Source: Vulcanimicrobiota bacterium
GTDB lineage: Bacteria; Vulcanimicrobiota; Vulcanimicrobiia; Vulcanimicrobiales; Vulcanimicrobiaceae
Direction of reading: 5' to 3'
DNA length: 64,000 nucleotides
NCBI GenBank assembly: GCA_027452165.1
Contig: DAIDGX010000013.1
Coordinates: 1 to 64,000 of the forward strand
The position numbers and the translations under genes were made by a program. Shown here in pieces: positions 49,154 to 58,018 of this stretch. The notes below the pieces were generated by a model. It was not told the origin of the DNA. It did no database searches and saw only the letters and a list, made by a program, of their open reading frames with translations. How positions within the stretch are numbered: position 1 is the first letter of the stretch; the number at the start of each line of letters is the position of its first letter.

Positions 49154-50527
49154 TTAGGCGAGAACTAACTCGTCAGCGGTGTCGCCGGCCTTCTTGAGCG
49201 CCTCGGCGATCATCTGATCGGCGATCTCCTTTACCGCCCAGCGTGCCTGCGCGTCGGGAGCCAGCGTATCGATTGGATCGAAATAGACGAAGGCTTTGCC
49301 CTTCTTCACGCTCGGAGCCGTATAGACGCAGATGCCGTTCTCGCGGTCGTAGTAGTCGAACGAGTGGATGTCGCGCTTGCCGCCGCCGCCCGGCGCATCG
49401 CAGATGAAGAGCGGCGTGTTGAAGCCCGCCGTCGAGCCGCGCACGAACTTCTCCAACTCGACCGAGGTCTGTACGGTGGTGCGCAGTTCCTCGACGCCCT
49501 TGACCATGTCGTGCATGTAAACGTAGTAGGGGTGCACGTTCACGTGCTCAAGGCGCTTCACCAGGCGCGCCATGCGCTCGGGAGTGTCGTTGACGCCGCG
49601 AATCAGTACGGACTGGTTGCGCACGTAGATGCCCCGTTCGAAGAGCAGGTTCATCGCGCGCGCGGTGATCTCGGTGATCTCCTCCGGCGAGTTGAAGTGC
49701 GTGTGGAGCACGACATCCTTGCCGAGTTTGCGTCCACGCTCGACGATCGCGGTAAGGGCATCGAGCCACGCCGTGTCGGTGATGATCTTCATCGGCATGA
49801 TCGCCGGGCCTTTGGTGGCAAACCGCATACGGCGAACGTGCGGAATGTCGAGTAGGGCGTTACCGATCAGCGCGATGTTCTTCGCGGGCAGCTGGTACGT
49901 GTCGCCGCCGGAGATCACGATGTCTTCGAGTTCCGGGCGCTCGCTGATGTACTGGAACGCCTCCTCCCACTGCTTTGGTGTCTTTGCAAGGCTCACCTTA
50001 TCCACGTTTTCGGTATCCGGCCCGATCGCATAGCTGCGGGTACAGAAACGGCAATAAACGGGGCAGGTATTGAGCGGCAGGAAGAGCGCCTTGTCCACGT
50101 AGCGATGCACGAGGCCCGGAACCGGGGAATCGTCCTGCTCGTGGAGTGAGTCGAGCGTGAGCCGCGGATGGTCCGGCAGCAGCGTCGAGCCGACGGGAAT
50201 GAATTGACGGCGGATCGGATCGTTGACGGGATCGCTCCAGTCGATCAACGAGAGCGCGTACGGCGAGACGCGTACCGCCATCGGTGCTTTGTGGAATCCG
50301 GCCTCGACATCAGCAAAGAAGTCGGGCGAACACAGATCCTTGATTGCGGTCAGCAGTTCTTGCGGAGTTTTTACCGCGTTTTTCTGCTGCCACAAATGAT
50401 CGAGAAACGTCGCTTCGTCGATCTCGGCGTATGCCGGAATATGACGCCAAAACTCGCCGCTCTTCAAGTTCTTGTACTCGAAGTACGCATCGGCAACTGG
50501 GGGCTTGAGGTGCTTGATATCGCTCAT
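49154..50527 (-). CDS. kamA: Lysine 2,3-aminomutase-family radical SAM enzyme (KamA)
   Basis: The 457-residue enzyme uses S-adenosylmethionine, an iron-sulfur cluster and PLP to move the alpha-amino group to C3. The cluster motif CPVYCRFCTRS (CxxxCxxC) is present, along with ISGGDTYQLP, HTHFNSPEEIT and the PLP-binding Lys in the GGGGK segment near the C-terminus. The gene follows kdd, 8 bases downstream, so lysine rather than glutamate is the likely substrate. The length is somewhat above clostridial KamA (~416) mainly at the N-terminus. It ends the lrp-kdd-kamA operon and is followed by a strong terminator. Confidence 0.9.
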   Translation of the reverse strand: MSDIKHLKPPVADAYFEYKNLKSGEFWRHIPAYAEIDEATFLDHLWQQKNAVKTPQELLTAIKDLCSPDFFADVEAGFHKAPMAVRVSPYALSLIDWSDPVNDPIRRQFIPVGSTLLPDHPRLTLDSLHEQDDSPVPGLVHRYVDKALFLPLNTCPVYCRFCTRSYAIGPDTENVDKVSLAKTPKQWEEAFQYISERPELEDIVISGGDTYQLPAKNIALIGNALLDIPHVRRMRFATKGPAIMPMKIITDTAWLDALTAIVERGRKLGKDVVLHTHFNSPEEITEITARAMNLLFERGIYVRNQSVLIRGVNDTPERMARLVKRLEHVNVHPYYVYMHDMVKGVEELRTTVQTSVELEKFVRGSTAGFNTPLFICDAPGGGGKRDIHSFDYYDRENGICVYTAPSVKKGKAFVYFDPIDTLAPDAQARWAVKEIADQMIAEALKKAGDTADELVLA

Positions 50528-50535
50528 TCCTGCCT

Positions 50536-51600
50536 CTATTTGCTGGAGGCGTACTTCTCGTCGAAGTACGCATGGATCCGGGGGTTATCGCGCAGCGTTT
50601 GAAGGGCCGTGTCGGCGTGCCCGCGCGCGTAGCCGTTGCCGACGATCATCGTGACGTCTTTTCCCACGCCTTCGGCACCGAGTGCCGCGGCCGTGAACGA
50701 GGTTGCCATCGAGAAGAAATAGACGATACCGTCCTCTTTGGTCGCGAGGATTGAACCGAGTTCCGTGTTCGGCACGTTTACGCAATTGATCGTGATATCC
50801 GCAAGACCGGGCGCGATCGCGGCCACCTTCTCGCCGATCTCGAGCGCGTTGCGCGCGTCGGCGACGACAAACGCATCGACCAGCTGCGCCTCTTGCAGGA
50901 GCTTCGCCGACGGCGTCTCGGCCGATGGCGCGATCCCGATCACGCGGCCCGTTTCGCCAACCTGCGATTTGGCCTGCGCGCACGAGAGCATGCCGCTCTT
51001 TCCGTCGGCGCCGATCACCACCACGGTTTGCCCCGGCTTGCACATGCGCTTCGTTTGCGCGGGCGCGCCCGCCACGTCAAGAACCGCCAGAGCGACGTTT
51101 TCGTCGATGTCGCTTGGAAGCTTCGCCCACAGTCCCGAGGCGAAAAGCACAGCTTTGCCGCGAATCCAGATGCGTCCGGTCGCAACGTCGATCTTCGTGA
51201 TCGCTTCGATGAAGAGCGGCGTGAGCGTGAGCGAGACGAGCGACGCGATGCGATCGCCCGCCTTGATGTCGATCCGCTCGCGGAGCTGCTCGCCGACCTT
51301 CAGCACGTAGCCAATGAACATGCCGCCGCTGCCGGTGACGGGGTTATGTTGCTTGCCGCGCTCGCGCACGTTCGCGACGATATGCTCCTTGATGCGCTCG
51401 GCATCGCCGTCGCACGCGTCGTGAATCTGTTTGAACGACGCGGAGTCGATGTTGAGTACTTCGACGTCGCACAAGATCTCGTTGTCGAAGGCGATCGGCG
51501 TGTTGTCGATCTTCCATGCGCTCTGCGGCATGGCACCCGCCGGTTCGATCACGCGGTGGGTGCCGAGCGGGTGAATCGAGCGCTCGAATGCGATGCTCAT
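50536..51600 (-). CDS. kdd: L-erythro-3,5-diaminohexanoate dehydrogenase
   Basis: Kdd oxidatively deaminates 3,5-diaminohexanoate in the lysine fermentation route after KamA and KamDE. The 354-residue protein has family features: LGTHRVIEPAGAMPQSAWKID near the N-terminus, GRGKQHNPVTGSGGMFIGYV-type sequence at about 81-100, and a Rossmann motif VVVIGADGKSGMLS. The combination with kamA is diagnostic. The ATG overlaps the upstream lrp stop (ATGA), so expression is presumably controlled by that regulator. The other pathway genes (kamD, kamE, kce, kal) are not in the window. Confidence 0.9.
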   Translation of the reverse strand: MSIAFERSIHPLGTHRVIEPAGAMPQSAWKIDNTPIAFDNEILCDVEVLNIDSASFKQIHDACDGDAERIKEHIVANVRERGKQHNPVTGSGGMFIGYVLKVGEQLRERIDIKAGDRIASLVSLTLTPLFIEAITKIDVATGRIWIRGKAVLFASGLWAKLPSDIDENVALAVLDVAGAPAQTKRMCKPGQTVVVIGADGKSGMLSCAQAKSQVGETGRVIGIAPSAETPSAKLLQEAQLVDAFVVADARNALEIGEKVAAIAPGLADITINCVNVPNTELGSILATKEDGIVYFFSMATSFTAAALGAEGVGKDVTMIVGNGYARGHADTALQTLRDNPRIHAYFDEKYASSK

Positions 51601-52067
51601 GAAAGAACCGAAATGCCTCCGCGGTCGAACGGTGTGGAGAGAACGATCGTTGTTTTGGTGCGCGACATGCCGCGCATGGTCTTCAAGCGCCCGAGCAGCT
51701 CATCGAGGTGTTGCGTCGAGCGCGTCACCACCTTGCACACGAAACTCTCCTCGCCCGCGACCGAGTGAATCTCGCATACCTCGGGCATGCTGCCGAGTGC
51801 TGCCGTGAAGTCGTCGTAATCGCAGTCGGGCGCCGTGTAGCAACTGACGAACGCAATCAGTTCGAGTCCGAGGCGTTTGCCGTCGAGCTGCGCTGAATAG
51901 GCGCGAATGTGTCCGCGCGCTTCCAGGCGCTTGACGCGATCGTGTACCGCGGGAGCCTTGAGGCCAACCAGCGCGCCTAGCTCTGCAAAGGTGGAGCGCG
52001 CGTTCTTCTGCAGCGCTTCGAGCAGCTGAAGGTCGAGCTCGTCGAGTTCGTCGTTAACTTGAATCAT
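51597..52067 (-). CDS. Lrp/AsnC-family regulator of the lysine operon
   Basis: The 156-residue regulator has an N-terminal winged helix (LDLQLLEALQKNARSTFAELGALVGLKAPAVHDRVKRLEARG) and a C-terminal RAM/AsnC effector domain (IAFVSCYTAPDCDYDDFTAALGSMPEVCEIHSVAGEESFVCKVV). ATG 52067 is preferred to a TTG at 52076. It lies first in an operon with kdd and kamA, so lysine or a pathway intermediate is the likely effector. A short inverted repeat 22 bases upstream may be its operator. Confidence 0.88.
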   Translation of the reverse strand: MIQVNDELDELDLQLLEALQKNARSTFAELGALVGLKAPAVHDRVKRLEARGHIRAYSAQLDGKRLGLELIAFVSCYTAPDCDYDDFTAALGSMPEVCEIHSVAGEESFVCKVVTRSTQHLDELLGRLKTMRGMSRTKTTIVLSTPFDRGGISVLS

Positions 52068-52088
52068 GTTCGCCAAAAATGCCGAGTT

Positions 52089-52105
52089 GCCGAAGGGTAT
52101 TCGGC
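52089..52105. promoter_or_regulatory. Inverted repeat upstream of lrp-like gene, possible operator
   Basis: GCCGAA and TTCGGC flank GGGTA. The repeat lies between the divergent lrp-like gene and the peptide-binding protein gene, 22 bases from the lrp start. Autoregulation by Lrp-type proteins is common, but this assignment is inference. Confidence 0.35.
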
Positions 52106-52188
52106 CAAGTGACTATATCACCATGGATTTGTTCGGCGCAAGGCCGGAGCCTTAGGGAGCTTGGACGGGGAGGTCGAACGGGCCGGAG

Positions 52189-53787
52189 ATGCGATTGCAG
52201 GTGCTCCTTTGCCTCGGACTCCTGGCGCTTGGCGCCTGCTCCCGTGCCGGAAGCCCCGCCCCGGCCGATCCCGGGGTGGTCCGGTTTGCGCTCGCCGCCG
52301 ATCCGACGACCCTCAATCCGCTGTTCATTCACCCCGATGCCTCGAGCGTCGAGCTGCAAGTGGCGCGCCTGGCCTTTGAGCCCTTCGTCGATCTCAACGC
52401 GCAGGGGCGGCCCGTGCCCGCCCTGCTCGACCGGTTGCCGACCCTCGCGAACGGGGGCATCTCGGCGGACGGCCGCACGATCACCTATCACCTGCGTCGT
52501 GGCGTGCGCTGGAGCGACGGTGTCCCGGTGACGAGCGCCGACGTGCTCTTTACGTTGCACGCCATTCTCGATCCGCGAAATCCCGTGCGTTCGCTTGAGG
52601 GATACGACCTGATCGACCGGGCCAGCGCTCCGAACCGCTGGACGGTGGTGCTCCATCTACGGCACGCATGGGCGCCGGCCGCGCTCTCGTACTTTTCGTA
52701 CGGCGTCGCGCCGCAGTTCGTTTTGCCCGCGCATGTGTTGCGCACGGAGCGCCCGCTCGCAACCGCTGCGTTCAACGCTGCACCGAGCGTGAGCGATGGG
52801 CCGTACACCTTCGTTGCGTGGCACCGGGGCGATCGTCTCGTGTACAAAGCAAACCCGCGCTACTGGCGGGGCAAACCAGCGGTCGAGCGGCTCGACCTTC
52901 GTATCGTGCCCGACCCGTCAACGAATCTCTTGCTGCTGCAGTCGGGCGCACTTGACTGGAATCTGATCGCACCCGAGCAACGCACCATCGTCGCGCGCTC
53001 GCCGCACGTACGCTTTCTTACCACGCCGACCGCGGTCGTGGCGGCGCTTGTTTTCAACACCGCACATACGCCGCTCGGCGACGTGCGCGTCCGCCGGGCA
53101 ATCGCGATGGCGATCGACCGTAACGGGATCAGCCGAAAAATTACCCTTGGCGCCTATCCCGTGACGAACGTGATGCAGCCGCAGTTCTCATGGGCGTACG
53201 ATCCAAACGTCCGCGAGCCCGCTTACAACCCCCGAGTCGCGGATGCACTGCTGAGCGCGGCGGGGTGGAAGCGCGGCGTCAATGGGATGCGCGTAAAGAA
53301 TGGCATTCCGCTCCGTCTGGTGTACGCGCAATTCCCCGAATCGGTGACCGGGGTGCGCGTCGCAACCGCCGTTCAAGCGGAGCTTAACGCGCGCGGCATC
53401 GCGGTGACCATCAAGAGCGTGAGCAACGCGCAGCTCTTCTTGCCGAAGACGGGAACGCTTGCAAGCGGCAACTTTGATCTCGCCTACGTGCCATTTACCA
53501 TGGGGGCCGATCCCGACGATTCGTTCGTGCTCGCATGCGGTGGCGTCTCGAACTACATGCGCTGGTGCAACCCGCAGGTGGACGCGCTCGAACGTCAAGC
53601 TCTCGCGAGCGTGTCGCAAGCCCGACGCAAGGAGCTTTACGCGCGGATCGGCCGCATCGTCGCGCGCGAGGTACCGTTGCTCTATCTCTTCAATGCGGAT
53701 TACGTCTATGCGTATCGCGACACGCTCCACGGATTTGCTCCAAACGCGTTTCTCCCCACCTGGAATGCCGGAGGATGGACGTCGTGA
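52189..53787 (+). CDS. ABC transporter peptide-binding lipoprotein (SBP_bac_5 family)
   Basis: The 532-residue protein has a lipoprotein signal (MRLQVLLCLGLLALGACS, Cys17). The mature part is a cluster C binding protein of the oligopeptide/dipeptide/nickel type: VVRFALAADPTTLNPLF, LRRGVRWSDGVPVTSADVLFTLHAIL, GPYTFVAWHRGDRLVYKANPRYW, VRRAIAMAIDRNGIS. No permease or ATPase genes are beside it. Divergent to the lysine operon, it may supply amino acids or peptides, which fits the nearby aminomutase genes and the oligopeptidase. The following small gene overlaps its stop. Confidence 0.88.
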   Translation: MRLQVLLCLGLLALGACSRAGSPAPADPGVVRFALAADPTTLNPLFIHPDASSVELQVARLAFEPFVDLNAQGRPVPALLDRLPTLANGGISADGRTITYHLRRGVRWSDGVPVTSADVLFTLHAILDPRNPVRSLEGYDLIDRASAPNRWTVVLHLRHAWAPAALSYFSYGVAPQFVLPAHVLRTERPLATAAFNAAPSVSDGPYTFVAWHRGDRLVYKANPRYWRGKPAVERLDLRIVPDPSTNLLLLQSGALDWNLIAPEQRTIVARSPHVRFLTTPTAVVAALVFNTAHTPLGDVRVRRAIAMAIDRNGISRKITLGAYPVTNVMQPQFSWAYDPNVREPAYNPRVADALLSAAGWKRGVNGMRVKNGIPLRLVYAQFPESVTGVRVATAVQAELNARGIAVTIKSVSNAQLFLPKTGTLASGNFDLAYVPFTMGADPDDSFVLACGGVSNYMRWCNPQVDALERQALASVSQARRKELYARIGRIVAREVPLLYLFNADYVYAYRDTLHGFAPNAFLPTWNAGGWTS

Positions 53788-54281
53788 ACGTTATCGCGAT
53801 CCTGCTTTCGAACTTTGTTTTCGTTCTGCTCGTCGTCGCGATCGTGACGTCGATCGTGAAGATCCGCCGGGCGCGCCTGAGCCGTCGCCCGTTCAGCGCG
53901 AGTTACATCGTATGGGGCGAACTCGCGTTCTATCTTTACGGCATCGCCAACATCTACGGCGGGTTCTTTCATGCGTACGCGGGCCAGATGGCTGCGGCAA
54001 GCATTGGTTGGGCGAATAGCCCGTTTCAGTACGAACTGGGCTGGTTTGAGATCGCCTACGGCCTCGTCGCCCTCGCGACATTGTGGCGCGGCCGCGAGTT
54101 CCGGATCGCAGTGTCCCTGCCATATTCGATCTTTTTGCTCGCGGCTGCCGCGCAGCACATAGACCTCATGCTCACGACGCACGATTACGCCCAGAACAAC
54201 GCCGGAGCGCTGCTCTGGGTCGGCGACATCGCCGTTCCACTTGTCGTCCTCGCGCTTATGTGGCTCTCGCGCGACGAGTGA
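53784..54281 (+). CDS. DUF6790-like four-helix membrane protein
   Basis: The ~165-residue protein has about four hydrophobic helices (NVIAILLSNFVFVLLVVAIVTSIV, SYIVWGELAFYLYGIANIYGGFFHAYAG, YELGWFEIAYGLVALATLW, SLPYSIFLLAAAAQHIDLML). The segment with ASIGWANSPFQYELGWFEI and the final DIAVPLVVLALM resemble DUF6790 proteins, from memory of that family. GTG 53784 overlaps the upstream stop (GTGA) and has GGAGGA 8 bases upstream; ATG 53775 lies too close to that site. No function is established. Confidence 0.65.
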   Translation: MNVIAILLSNFVFVLLVVAIVTSIVKIRRARLSRRPFSASYIVWGELAFYLYGIANIYGGFFHAYAGQMAAASIGWANSPFQYELGWFEIAYGLVALATLWRGREFRIAVSLPYSIFLLAAAAQHIDLMLTTHDYAQNNAGALLWVGDIAVPLVVLALMWLSRDE

Positions 54282-54284
54282 TCG

Positions 54285-57200
54285 TCAGTGCGCGATCGAA
54301 ATCGTGTAGGCGCCGCCGCTTCCCAGAAAGAGCGGCGGCCCGACCGTGCCGTCGCGCGAGACCCGAACGAGGGCATTGTCCCGCCGCAGAATGACGATCG
54401 CTGCCGAGCCGTCCGGTAGCCATTGCACATCGAACGGTTCACCGCCAACCACGATGTCCGCACCGGCCTTGAGCGTGTGCAGGTCGATCGGGGTGAGCGT
54501 GTCGGATGAGAAGTTTGGAACGAACGCCTTCGTGCCGTCGGGTGAGACGGCAACCATCTGAGCCTCGACACCGGCCGGGATGGTCGCGAGGGTACGACCG
54601 TCGGTGGTGTTGATAACGGTAACGTTCTGCGTTCCGTTGTTCGCAACGTAGAGCGTACGTCCATCCGGAGAGAGCGAAACGCCGGTTGGCGTGGCTCCGG
54701 TCTTCCACGTTGCAACGACGGCATGCGTACGTGTATCGACCACGCTCACGCTGTTTGCGCGCTGGTCGGTAACGTACAGGCGTGTGCCGTCGGGTGCGAT
54801 CGCAATGTAGCGTGGTCCCGAACCAACCGCGATCGGGGCGCTCGCGCGCAGCGATGCGGTGTCGATCGCTTGAATCGTTCCGTCATCGTAATTGGCTACC
54901 CATACGGTCGTGCCGTCGCGGGAGATCGCGGTGCCGTTGGGCGAGTTGCCCACGTGTATCGTCGCGATCACGCGCTGCGCGACGGTATCGACCACGCTCA
55001 CCGCTTGGGCCGATCGGTCCGCCACGAAGTACCGCCGGTTGTCCGGCGTCAGCGCGCCGTCACGCGGCTCCTGCCCGACCGCGATCGATGGACCGAGCGC
55101 GTTGGTTTGCGGATCGTACGGCATGACGGTGTTGTCGAAGCGGTTGGCGATCCACGCGAGTGGCAACACCTCGCCGAGATTCGCTACGCGCACGGCCAGG
55201 CGAACGGGTGCAAGCAGCGCGCCGTTCGGCGTCTTTGCGGAAACGGTCACGTTGTAGAGTCCCGGTCCCGCGGCGCTCACGTGGAGTGCGCCGTTGGTAA
55301 CGGTAGCGTGGAGGGCGCGGCTGACCGTGTACGCGAGTGCTCCATCGCCGTCGTGAACCTGGAGCGCTACGCTCGTACGTTGGTCGGGTAGCAACGCGAT
55401 CGAGGACGACGCGAGCGAGATCGTCGCGCGCGTCGATGCCGGAAATGCGCCCGCGAACGGCGCAAACGCGGGCATCGCGTCGTCGGGCGATGCGGCCCAG
55501 CGATCGTTCTGCTTCGACGAAACGCGGTAGGCAAGATGTACCGTGCCACGCATCGGGAGTGCGAACCACGAGCGATTCCAGCGCGTCCCGTTCAGCCGCA
55601 GTGATGCCACGTAGGGGTTCGTACCTCCGGCGCGCGGTGCATCGATCGTGATATGCGGCCCATCCGGCGCGGCGATGACGATATGCGAGAAAGCTGGCGT
55701 TCCGATATCGAGATTGCGCTCTGCCGTGAATTGCGGATAGAGTCCGAGCGACGACCATACGTACCACGCGCTCATGGTACCGAGATCATCGTTACCGGGA
55801 ATGCCGTCGGGGCGATCGCTGTAGAGCGTTTGCATGACCATGCGAACGACCGCCTCTTCGCGCCACGGCTCTCCTGTCGCGAGATACGCCCACGGCGACC
55901 CGATGCTCGGTTCATTTCCCATCCACGCGTACGGCTCACTCTGCCCTGCGTTGAGTTGGGCGAAGAACGTATCCAGTTTGGCAGCGGCAGCTTTTGCGCC
56001 ACCCATGCCCCTGATCAATCCCGGGAGATCCTGTGGAACCATCCAGGTGTACTGGGCTGCGTTGCCTTCTTGAAATCCGCTCTGCCCGGCTTCACCGATC
56101 GGCGTCTGTTGGAAGGCGCCGTGCTCGTCGCGTGGGGCGATCCAGCCGGTCGCCACATCGAACAGGTTTGCCCAATTCGATGCGCGCGGAAGAAAGCGCC
56201 GGTAGGCGGCCTCATCGCCGATCGCGCGTGCGAACGCGGCGATCGAGGCGTCGTCGAGCGCGTATTCGAGTGTCTCCGAAGCGCCGTTCGGTACGGGCGA
56301 TACCGAGGTCGTATGCGTGTTCGGAATGTAGCCCAGACGCTGATAATCAGCCGACTCCGGGCGCTCGATATACCAGCCGTATCCCGGCGGATCGGTTGTG
56401 TTCGTTGCGCCTTTGATCATACCGCGCAGCGCCGTACGCACGTCGAAGTCGCGCGCGCCGAACGCGTAGCCGCCCGCGAGCACCGCATCCACGGAGTCGC
56501 CGCCCATCACGCTCGTCGGATTGTTCACTAATGCCCATCGTGGCAGCCATCCGCTTTGTTCGTAGGCATCGACGAGCGATTGCATCATGTCGCTCGTACG
56601 ACGCGGCGCGATGAGCGCGACGAGCGGAATCTGCGTCCGGTAGATATCCCAGTCGGAGTAATTTGCGTACTCGTGATGTCCCGGGAGTACGTGGTGCACG
56701 CGCCCGTCGAATCCGCGGTAGCGGCCGTCGGCGTCGTCGATCAGGTTGGGGTGCAGCGTGGCGTGGTAGAGCGCGGTGTAGAACTGTCGCGTCGCGTCGG
56801 CCGTACCGCCGCTCACGCGAATGCGCGAAAGGATGCGACTCCACGCTGCGAGGGCGCGATTGCGCACCCGGACGATGTTCCAACTGCGGGCCTCGGTATG
56901 TAGGTTGGCGGCGGCGCCGTCGGCATCGACGAACGAGAGCGCCACCTGTGCGCGCACCGTGCGGTTGCGCGAGGTGTCGAAACGCAGCCAGAGGCGTGGG
57001 TGCCCGTCGTGACTCGTCAATGGTCGCGCCGCCGTGAACGGGCGATCGAAGCGCATCTCCATATAGACGGTGTACCGATCGGGCATGCCGCAGAAATAGC
57101 CGCTCGACGCCTGAGCGATCACTTCGTGATCGCCTACCGCGCGTGCGAACGATTGCGTAACACCCGCTTGATTCGAAGCGGGGTCGAGCACGAGCCCGCC

Positions 57201-57653
57201 CTCCGGCGACGAGAACGTAAAGACGCCAAGGCCGGTACGATCGGTGACGGAGAGTTGGACGCGCATCGGCGGCGTGCCGAGCGTCACCGCATAGTATCCC
57301 GGTGCGGCCCGTTCGCTCGCGTGCGAGAAGGCCTCGCGCAACGTCGAGGGATCGCCCTGGATCGGGCCCGAGACCGGTAAGATGCCGAAGTCGCCAAAGA
57401 CGCTACAGCCCGGACCGCTCAAATGTGTGAGGCTAAAGCCGGTAATGCTCGAATCGCCGTACTCATAGCCGCCGCCGGCGTTTTGCGACGGCGTGTCAGG
57501 GCTCCATTGGATCATCCCGAACGGCATATCGGCGCCGGGAAAGGTGTCGATCGGGCCACCGATCTGCGTGCCGGACGTGCCGACGAACGGATCCACGTGC
57601 GATGCGGGCGCAAGCGACGCGGCGAGCAGCAACGAGCCGATCAACGGAATCAT
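54285..57653 (-). CDS. Secreted GH92 alpha-mannosidase fused to a YVTN beta-propeller
   Basis: The 1122-residue protein has a signal peptide, then a GH92 domain (about residues 18-720). GH92 enzymes are Ca2+-dependent exo-alpha-mannosidases. Landmarks are VDPFVGTSGTQIGGPIDTFPGADMPFGM, YSDWDIYRTQIPLVALIAP, MGGDSVDAVLAGGYAFG, and GIPGNDDLGTMSAWYVWSSLGLYP, which holds the acidic catalytic region. A beta-sandwich segment (about 735-825) leads to a C-terminal propeller of about seven YVTN-type repeats (VWVANYDDGTIQAIDT, LYVTDQRANSVSVVDT, LYVANNGTQNVTVINT). Usual GH92 proteins lack this propeller. It ends the pnt-ridA operon, overlapping ridA by ATGA. Confidence 0.88.
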   Translation of the reverse strand: MIPLIGSLLLAASLAPASHVDPFVGTSGTQIGGPIDTFPGADMPFGMIQWSPDTPSQNAGGGYEYGDSSITGFSLTHLSGPGCSVFGDFGILPVSGPIQGDPSTLREAFSHASERAAPGYYAVTLGTPPMRVQLSVTDRTGLGVFTFSSPEGGLVLDPASNQAGVTQSFARAVGDHEVIAQASSGYFCGMPDRYTVYMEMRFDRPFTAARPLTSHDGHPRLWLRFDTSRNRTVRAQVALSFVDADGAAANLHTEARSWNIVRVRNRALAAWSRILSRIRVSGGTADATRQFYTALYHATLHPNLIDDADGRYRGFDGRVHHVLPGHHEYANYSDWDIYRTQIPLVALIAPRRTSDMMQSLVDAYEQSGWLPRWALVNNPTSVMGGDSVDAVLAGGYAFGARDFDVRTALRGMIKGATNTTDPPGYGWYIERPESADYQRLGYIPNTHTTSVSPVPNGASETLEYALDDASIAAFARAIGDEAAYRRFLPRASNWANLFDVATGWIAPRDEHGAFQQTPIGEAGQSGFQEGNAAQYTWMVPQDLPGLIRGMGGAKAAAAKLDTFFAQLNAGQSEPYAWMGNEPSIGSPWAYLATGEPWREEAVVRMVMQTLYSDRPDGIPGNDDLGTMSAWYVWSSLGLYPQFTAERNLDIGTPAFSHIVIAAPDGPHITIDAPRAGGTNPYVASLRLNGTRWNRSWFALPMRGTVHLAYRVSSKQNDRWAASPDDAMPAFAPFAGAFPASTRATISLASSSIALLPDQRTSVALQVHDGDGALAYTVSRALHATVTNGALHVSAAGPGLYNVTVSAKTPNGALLAPVRLAVRVANLGEVLPLAWIANRFDNTVMPYDPQTNALGPSIAVGQEPRDGALTPDNRRYFVADRSAQAVSVVDTVAQRVIATIHVGNSPNGTAISRDGTTVWVANYDDGTIQAIDTASLRASAPIAVGSGPRYIAIAPDGTRLYVTDQRANSVSVVDTRTHAVVATWKTGATPTGVSLSPDGRTLYVANNGTQNVTVINTTDGRTLATIPAGVEAQMVAVSPDGTKAFVPNFSSDTLTPIDLHTLKAGADIVVGGEPFDVQWLPDGSAAIVILRRDNALVRVSRDGTVGPPLFLGSGGAYTISIAH

Positions 57654-58018
57654 TCAATATAGACCTCAGCTTCGATTTCGACCAGGAGTTCCGGTGCGAT
57701 CAAACGGCTCACCTCGACCATCGTCGCGACGGGCCGTACCTCGGCAAATGCCTCGGCGTGCGCGCGCGCGACGAGCTCCCAATGGTCGATATTGGTCACG
57801 TACATGCGCGTGCGCACCACGTCGTCAAGCGACGCGCCGGCCTCTTCGAGCGCCTGCTCGATCTTGGCGATCGCACCCTTCGCCTGCACGTACGCGTCGG
57901 GCCCGTCGCACGTGGTTCCGGCTACCACGACATGGTTGCCGACGCGCACCGCGCGCGAATACCCGACGCGCTCCTCCCATATGCTCCCGCTCGAAATGTG
58001 GCGGCGCTGCGCCGGCAT
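57650..58018 (-). CDS. RidA/YjgF/YER057c family protein
   Basis: The 122-residue protein fits the RidA fold: GYSRAVRVGNHVVVAGTTC, QAKGAIAKIEQALEEAGASLDDVVRTRMYVTNIDHWE, and the C-terminal LIAPELLVEIEAEVYIE. RidA proper deaminates reactive 2-aminoacrylate and has an Arg (Arg105 in Escherichia coli) late in the sequence; here the corresponding region reads EVRPVATMVEVSRLIAP, with an Arg before LIAP at a slightly different context, so the subfamily is uncertain. It starts within the pntB stop (TAATG) and is translationally coupled. Confidence 0.85.
   Translation of the reverse strand: MPAQRRHISSGSIWEERVGYSRAVRVGNHVVVAGTTCDGPDAYVQAKGAIAKIEQALEEAGASLDDVVRTRMYVTNIDHWELVARAHAEAFAEVRPVATMVEVSRLIAPELLVEIEAEVYIE

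Noticed and set aside
49154-50527. Glutamate 2,3-aminomutase
   Set aside because: The adjacent kdd gene makes lysine 2,3-aminomutase far more likely. Phylogeny would decide.
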